From assembly GCF_014640555.1 (NCBI RefSeq), contig NZ_BMHE01000052.1:1-45889 (forward strand): 45,889 bases of DNA, written 5' to 3'. Both the position numbers and the translations under genes were made by a program. The notes beneath the pieces were generated by a model, which was given only the letters and a program-made list of their open reading frames with translations, made no database searches and had not been told where the DNA came from. Shown here in pieces: positions 41,248 to 45,889 of this stretch; within the stretch, counting starts at the first letter, position 1; each line of letters starts with the position of its first letter. This DNA is from Paenibacillus marchantiophytorum. GTDB lineage: Bacteria; Bacillota; Bacilli; Paenibacillales; NBRC-103111.

Positions 41248-41567
41248 TGTTGAGGCACTATTTCGATTTTTACATACATTGATTATCATGAGTTATGCAC
41301 TTCGTCGTAACACCTTGTCTGGGGTTCAGATTTAACCCAAAGAAGCATTGCACAATGAGGTGGCCAGAACAATTGAATAAGACTTACAAAGCGTTGTACT
41401 TCTATGACAAAAGCAACATAAACTAGCTCTAACGAGTAAAGAAAAGTTCGCGGATCATTTCGCTGTGGGTTTCTGCAGGAAAAAGCAGCTCAAAATGAGC
41501 ATGATAATGCGTCTCAGATTCGAACTTAAATAATTTGTTACAAAATGGCTTTCTAATTAATTAGTTA
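41248..41567. other. Intergenic region, possible coding remnant
   Basis: No intact gene. On the plus strand one frame (about 41343-41530) reads EALHNEVARTIE, a stop, DLQSVVLL, a stop, then QKQHKLALTSKEKFADHFAV to a TAA. It may be a dead gene fragment, but there is no start and no recognisable family. Confidence 0.25.
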
Positions 41568-42455
41568 CTACAGATCCACACGAGTCACTTTGACGTAAAT
41601 CTTCGTTGTTTCCAGACTATCGTGACCAATAATTTGCGCCAAACGGTGCAACGGGGTGTTTGCTGCCATGACGTACCCGAACCGGTGACGTAGATCGTGG
41701 GCGCTCAATCCTTCTAGCCGGGCCAATTTCATGTATTTTTGAATCACATGGCGTAAAGCTCGTTCAGTTAATCGATCACCGGTTTTCTCCGATGGAAACA
41801 GATACGGACTATCCGAAGGAAGAACTGCCAGATATTTCTCTAAAGCAGCTCTGCACGTAACGTTCAAAGGTACTTCCCGCTGTTTATTCCGTATTCCGGA
41901 TCGAACCGTAAGCTGACCGCTGCGTTTACCGAATTGAATATCTCCGGGAGCCAGATCGCATACTTCCATTGTTCGTAAGCCGGTATGAAACATCACAATA
42001 AGAATCGTCTGATCCCGAAGGGAACCACCGCGCTCAGCCGCAGCGATCAATGCAGTTTCTTCTTTGTCTGTCATCTGCCTAGGACTTATCTTTTCTTCCT
42101 GAACCAATTTAATCGGCTTCGATGGGTCGCGGCGAATTCTGGATTCCGACACAGCCCACTCGAAAAAACGTTTCAGGGTTATAAGCCGTCGATTAATGGT
42201 CGCCGGTTTCAATTCCATTACTTTTTGCGAGGCTTCCCGATATCGTGTTAATGTTGAAGTACCCACATCTTCAATTCGAAATATAACCTCTTCCTCTTGG
42301 TGGTCGGCTGTCTCAAACCAACCTATAAAAAGTTTCAAGTCGCTTGCGTATTCCTTTAGTGTCTTGGGACTCAAATCTTCGTGGGTGGTAAGAGCGTGAA
42401 TGAAGTCCTGAATGATCTGCTCGCCCTGTTCCGAAATCCCCGGTGTCTCTCTCAT
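41568..42455 (-). CDS. Tyrosine recombinase (XerC/XerD-like, phage integrase family)
   Basis: 295 residues, start ATG with GGAGG 9 nt upstream. Core-binding (SAM-like) domain about 10-105 (LSPKTLKEYASDLKLFIGWF), catalytic domain about 115-295 with all active residues: Arg in HTGLRTMEVCDL, Lys in RNKQREVPLN, HxxR in HDLRHRFGY, and the GHDSLETTKIY box with the nucleophile Tyr. Size and layout match XerC/D and integron-like recombinases rather than large serine recombinases. It appears intact. A repeated ACATTAGCGGNCAT motif lies directly upstream. Whether it serves a mobile element, dif, or an inversion switch is not clear; no dif-like site was recognised. Confidence 0.88.
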   Translation of the reverse strand: MRETPGISEQGEQIIQDFIHALTTHEDLSPKTLKEYASDLKLFIGWFETADHQEEEVIFRIEDVGTSTLTRYREASQKVMELKPATINRRLITLKRFFEWAVSESRIRRDPSKPIKLVQEEKISPRQMTDKEETALIAAAERGGSLRDQTILIVMFHTGLRTMEVCDLAPGDIQFGKRSGQLTVRSGIRNKQREVPLNVTCRAALEKYLAVLPSDSPYLFPSEKTGDRLTERALRHVIQKYMKLARLEGLSAHDLRHRFGYVMAANTPLHRLAQIIGHDSLETTKIYVKVTRVDL

Positions 42456-42481
42456 TAAACAAAGCCTCCAAATATTGACTT

Positions 42482-42530
42482 ACATTAGCGGACATGATAT
42501 TATTATCATAACCGAAACATTAGCGGTCAT
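42482..42530. repeat. Direct repeats flanking a palindrome upstream of the recombinase gene
   Basis: ACATTAGCGGACAT (42482-42495) and ACATTAGCGGTCAT (42517-42530), starts 35 nt apart, with the palindrome ATGATA-TTAT-TATCAT (42494-42509) between. They lie 27-75 nt before the recombinase start codon, where an operator or recombination site would be expected. Only these two copies were noticed in the window. Confidence 0.65.
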
Positions 42531-42722
42531 CAAGTACGCATTCTGAACAACACCGTAGCCTTATTAAGCGGCGGCTTTAAGAAGCTGGTTTTGAAAACAG
42601 CTTTCGATTTTCTCCGATTATTTGTTCGAGCGTTCAGTTGGTGATATCAGAAGTAACGGAATATATAACTTATTTCATGGAAAACAACTGATTTATATGA
42701 GGAGAATGGGAATGAATATAAG

Positions 42723-43043
42723 ATGTTTTTTTTATCGTTTAATTTATTATTAGTGTTCCTTTTGATTGTTGGTTGTAACGCAAACAACAATACTTTTATT
42801 GAAGGGACAATACTGGATACTAAGGATAATAAAGTGCTATTCGCTGAGAAGATAGATTTAGATACAGGTATTTCGATTGAAGATATTTTATCTCATTACC
42901 AAAGTTACAATGTTTACTGGCTTTCCAACATAAAATCAACTTCTTTTAAGAAAGGAGATAAATTACGTGTTTGGCTAAAGGGAGATATTGGTACTTCCTA
43001 CCCTTTAATTGCTGCTGTAAAAAAAGCAGAAAAAATCAAATAA
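42723..43043 (+). CDS. Small lipoprotein, DUF3221-like
   Basis: 106 residues. Hydrophobic signal MFFLSFNLLLVFLLIVGC with a lipobox LIVGC (Cys18), then a single beta-rich domain: TFIEGTILDTKDN, a central helix, and KGDKLRVWLKGDIGTSYPLI AAVKK, typical of DUF3221 lipoproteins. The gene's start is questionable: the ATG at 42723 has no ribosome site, while a well-placed ATG at 42714 (GGAGAATGGG upstream) is out of frame by one base across a run of eight T. With nine T the good start would lead straight into this frame. So the gene may be phase-variable or slightly damaged. Confidence 0.65.
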   Translation: MFFLSFNLLLVFLLIVGCNANNNTFIEGTILDTKDNKVLFAEKIDLDTGISIEDILSHYQSYNVYWLSNIKSTSFKKGDKLRVWLKGDIGTSYPLIAAVKKAEKIK

Positions 43044-43044
43044 T

Positions 43045-43101
43045 TAAACATAAAAAATTACCCCCGAACTTATGCAGCTAGGGGATAATTTTTTATGTTT
43101 A
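43045..43101. terminator. Bidirectional terminator between convergent genes
   Basis: TAAACATAAAAAATTA-CCCC / GGGG-TAATTTTTTATGTTTA, about 20 bp of pairing, between the lipoprotein stop (43043) and the protease stop (43099). It has T-runs on both strands. Confidence 0.88.
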
Positions 43102-44375
43102 ATTTAGTATCGGTGTGGGATTTCCTATATTTTGAAGTGCATAACCCATCTGTGAAAAGACAGCTTCTCCAGAAGCATTCATTTTTGCGGATTGTATGCC
43201 TTTTATAGTTCTCCAAGTGAAGACAGGACCACCACTATCGCCACCATTAACAGTATAATTTGCTCTTACTTGCTTTGTAAAAGTATATCCATCAAAAGTA
43301 ACTGAAGCATTTATAGAGGTTACATAACCGCAGACATATCCTGATGTTGCTGAAGATTGACATACATAATCACCGACAGTATTAGTGTTAACTGGTTGAA
43401 CATCTGTAAAATAATTAGCTTGGGTGGAGCTTAAATACACGTACTTTGTAGCATCCGAAGACGAAATTTTTATTGTTCCCACATCCGCGTAGCCTGTATT
43501 CCACGTAGCCCCGTAGCCTATATACTGACTGCCTTGAGTCCAACTAGAGCTTCCGCCCCACAAGCAATGTCCTGCAGTAACTAAATAATAATTAAAACTA
43601 CTATCACGGACAGCAATGTTAGAGGTACAATAGCTAGAAGAGTTTTTCACAATATGTAATCCAGATTCCAAGTAACCATTATAAGTAGTACGAGTTGGTT
43701 CAACTTTTTCCTCAATAACGACTACTGCTTCTCCAAACATGTCCAGTAATGTTTTTTCTACATTATTTTTCTTAGAATCAACACCAATCTCGACACGATT
43801 TGTATAAGTGTTTGTATTTATAGAATTAATAGACACCCCAAGTTTGGCTAGTTCCTCTTTCCTTTTTAAAATTAAATCATGCAATTCATCTAATTTTTTC
43901 ATGCTATATTTTACCTCAATGAAGGTAGTTCCTTCTGGTAATTGTACGTCTTTAACCACATTATTAATTTTTGTATTAAGGCTTGTACGTTCTTTGGTTA
44001 CCCCTATTTTTAGTATCCCTCCTTATGGTCAATATAAATGCCTCCAAAATCTTCAGAATCTAAATGTCGTTCAAGGATTTTTTTTATATTCGGTACTTCT
44101 TCTTGAATTTTAATCCGCCTTTCAACTTCTTTAGCTTCAGCAGGTGTTAATGCTATCCCATGATTTTTAATATATTCTTTTGCGGCTTGATCTGATGTGA
44201 CATTTTTCACATAATTAGTATCCTTATTGAAGCCCATTTTTTCTCTGTAATTAATACTCCGTGCTAGTTCTTCGTCACTATTATTCTGGGGCAAAGCAGC
44301 TAAAGCAGTCGATGTAACTAATGAAGTAAAAAGAAGAAATAAAATAAGAACTACTGATAAAAATTTCGATTTCAT
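43099..44375 (-). pseudogene. Secreted S1 (trypsin/alpha-lytic-like) serine protease split by a frameshift
   Basis: Two frames make one protein. The 5' part (44375-44010, 121 residues, RBS AGGAGG) has a signal peptide (about 1-27) and a propeptide ending FGGIYIDHKEG. The 3' part continues as ILKIGVTKERTSLNTK in the next frame and holds a propeptide remainder and an S1 protease domain: His131 (VTAGHC), Asp159 (YADVGTI), Ser242 (GGDSGGPV), numbered from the Met at 43959, with two cysteine pairs. Joining needs one extra base in the G run at 44015-44021 (GAGGGATAC), so a single-base deletion. Without it translation stops at once. It could be a true pseudogene, a sequencing error, or slippage. The triad is intact, suggesting recent loss. 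Confidence 0.8.
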
Positions 44376-44490
44376 AAATAACCTCCTAAAATTTAATTTT
44401 ACAATCTAATTATTCAATTAATTCCACTAAATCCCTTTTATTTTAAATTTTTTTTTATCTGAGAGAATTTCATAATTCAAAAGCCTTACC

Positions 44491-45195
44491 ATGCATGCGT
44501 TTTTAAGACGCAAAAAAGGGAGTACATCCCCAAATCTTGAAGTATTTAGTGCCACTACCACACTTTCCCTGCAAGAATTATTAGAAATGTCACCCAGGGA
44601 TATGTACACCCCGGTGTTTGAGACTCTGGACATCATGCCTTTCCTGAAAGTGGTATACAAAAAGAGCTTAATTGGATAACCGACACAGCTTAATTATGCT
44701 GCAATGTTAGCTTCTTTGTTCGTTCGCATCATGGAGCGAATTCCAACAATGAAAGATCTCATCAAAAGATTAACCCGAAGCATCGAAGGAAAAGACAAGT
44801 ATTTTCGCCCTACCTGCAAAGAAGGAAAGAAGCTACAGATACGATAGTTTCGTTCCTAAGTATGAAACGCTCAAGTACACGTCACCAAAGGAATGTGGGA
44901 GCTGTCCATATAACGATGGAGAATACCAGAAAATACACAAAGTAAAAGTCCGAATCTGATATTCGTAATTACACAGTTCCAGCTCGCGGATGCGATTGTT
45001 ACTACGAGTTATACAAAAAACGAACAGCTGTTGAGCGTGCAAACACGTCTTAAGGAGTATTTTCAGCTCAACAATATCCATCATCGAGGAAAACTAGCAA
45101 GCATTGACTTTCAGTTATCTTGTTTAGTTTATACAGCATGCAAATTAACAGCAGACCGTGTTAGAAAGAGCCAATTCAACAAGGCTGCAGCTTAG
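44491..45195 (+). mobile_element. Decayed IS transposase (DDE superfamily)
   Basis: Plus-strand fragments in order: MHAFLRRKKGSTSPN... to KVVYKKSLIG, in-frame TAA, PTQLNYAAMLASLFVRIMER and on to LIKRLTRSIEGKDKYFRP, TAG, then in a second frame SFVPKYETLKYTSPKECGSC (metal-binding-like CGSCPYND), a stop, YELYKKRTAVERANT, frame change and RLKEYFQLNNIHHRGKLASI to a final TAG. The C-terminal RTAVERxNxRLKEYF box is typical of IS4/IS5-type DDE transposases. At least three stops and two frameshifts. Terminal inverted repeats were not found by eye. Confidence 0.7.
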
Positions 45196-45300
45196 TTTTT
45201 TTGAAAAATAGACCGTAAATTTCGGATAGCACAAGCTTCATACAAAAGCATTATGAAATTGATTCAATTAGTTATAATAAAAGTGCTGGGAGTGAAGTTA

Positions 45301-45850
45301 ATGAAGAAATTTCTTATTGGTTTTATTGTCAGAGGTGCCTTAGCTACAACATCGGCTGTTTTTGCATCTGATATAATTCAAGTGTACTTATTTCCTGTGA
45401 AATTTGTATATAATGGAACCAAAATACCCGTAAACACTGAAAAATATCCCATATTAAACCATAATGGGCACGCGTATGTACCCGTCCGTTTCGTGGGAGA
45501 AACTATTGGGAAAATAGTGAAATATTAAAATGAAACGAAAAGTATTTTAATTGAAGATACTAATTTAAGTAAAAAACTGACTATAGATAAGGATTTTCTT
45601 TCTTTTTCATCAGAAGGTAAGATAACAGGCATTGAATTTGGTATTGGAGCATCAAAGAATGATGTAATTCGAAAATGGATGGTACCTAAATTATAATGCT
45701 GGTGATTATCAGGTTATTTTCAATGCCGACAGTGAGAACGGTTATATAAGGTCACTTACACTGAAAAAAACTACGACAGCACAATTAACTAGCAGGTATT
45801 TCCAATCTTTTGTCGAAGGTGTAGAGGTCAGAATTTATTCTAGGAGATGA
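45301..45850 (+). pseudogene. Decayed secreted stalk-domain protein
   Basis: From ATG 45301 (GGGAGTG upstream): signal peptide about 1-23, then VKFVYNGTKIPVNTEKYPIL and the stalk hallmark GHAYVPVRFVGETIG. A TAA at 45526-45528 follows VKY; the same frame continues NETKSILIEDTNLSKKL and ITGIEFGIGASKNDVIRKW, then a frameshift leads to NYNAGDYQVIFNADSENGYI and a final TGA at 45848-45850. The C-terminal part resembles DUF4309-like domains. One nonsense codon and one frameshift, so not functional. Confidence 0.65.
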
Positions 45851-45889
45851 CCTTCATGCTTGAGAAAAATAGATTGGGTGCTGCACCCA

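Noticed and set aside
42313..42495. Alternative N-terminus for the recombinase starting MSANVSQYLEALF
   Set aside because: It is in another frame and soon loses similarity; the ATG at 42455 has its own ribosome site at proper distance.
44427..44660. 77-codon minus-strand ORF
   Set aside because: Complement of the decayed transposase region.

Overview
The window looks like a chromosomal segment of a Paenibacillus-type member of the Bacillales. The pur operon has the Bacillus order purEKBCSQLFMNHD. Shine-Dalgarno sites are strong and purine-rich, with GTG and TTG starts in use. There are several stalk-domain (copper amine oxidase N-terminal-like) secreted proteins, a PerR-type operator and a ComQXPA-type locus. 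This assignment rests on gene content and protein style only; no database search was possible.

Layout: (1) 1-1000: a membrane-protein gene cut by the window edge, and a decayed ORF. (2) 1010-4812, minus strand: a sirB/cbiX-like chelatase, dgkB-like lipid kinase and rlmCD-like 23S rRNA methyltransferase run, preceded by a yerC-type TrpR-like regulator; then a glycine-rich protein on the plus strand. (3) 5911-11874, plus strand: a compact AT-richer cassette of APH-fold kinase, MFS exporter, dGTPase-like HD hydrolase, atypical cytochrome P450, dienelactone-hydrolase-like protein and DUF985 cupin. It resembles a small-molecule tailoring, resistance and export cluster of unknown product. (4) 11876-16632: gene remnants, a cell-wall amidase, a 43-residue membrane peptide, a stalk-domain protein and a decayed tyrosine recombinase. 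(5) 17034-31292, minus strand: the complete de novo purine operon. Its promoter carries PurR-type boxes and its ~300-nt leader a guanine-type riboswitch followed by a terminator hairpin. Two intergenic regions inside the operon hold repeat families. (6) 31498-34525: a secreted DUF3298-like stalk protein, then katA with a perfect PerR box, and a truncated Fur/PerR-like protein behind it. (7) 34963-36879: two nearly identical tandem Rpn-type PD-(D/E)XK nuclease genes that differ in a GMxx repeat tail. (8) 37016-41247: a quorum-sensing locus with comP, comA and comQ on the minus strand and a small comX-like pheromone precursor ending in Trp-Ala transcribed divergently. (9) 41568-45889: an intact tyrosine recombinase with a repeated upstream motif, a DUF3221-like lipoprotein, a frameshifted secreted S1 protease, a decayed IS transposase and a decayed stalk-domain protein.

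How the genes work together: the pur operon converts PRPP to IMP and appears to be controlled at initiation (PurR) and at elongation (guanine riboswitch). The ComQXPA-like locus would make an isoprenylated peptide signal (ComX processed by ComQ) sensed by ComP and relayed to ComA. katA looks PerR-controlled. The region beyond about 41 kb and the 11.9-16.6 kb stretch are gene graveyards with recombinase and transposase remains, which suggests repeated insertion and loss.

The best candidates for something undescribed are the rearranged comX/comPAQ locus, the kinase-MFS-HD-P450-hydrolase-cupin cassette with its non-canonical P450, and the tandem Rpn pair.
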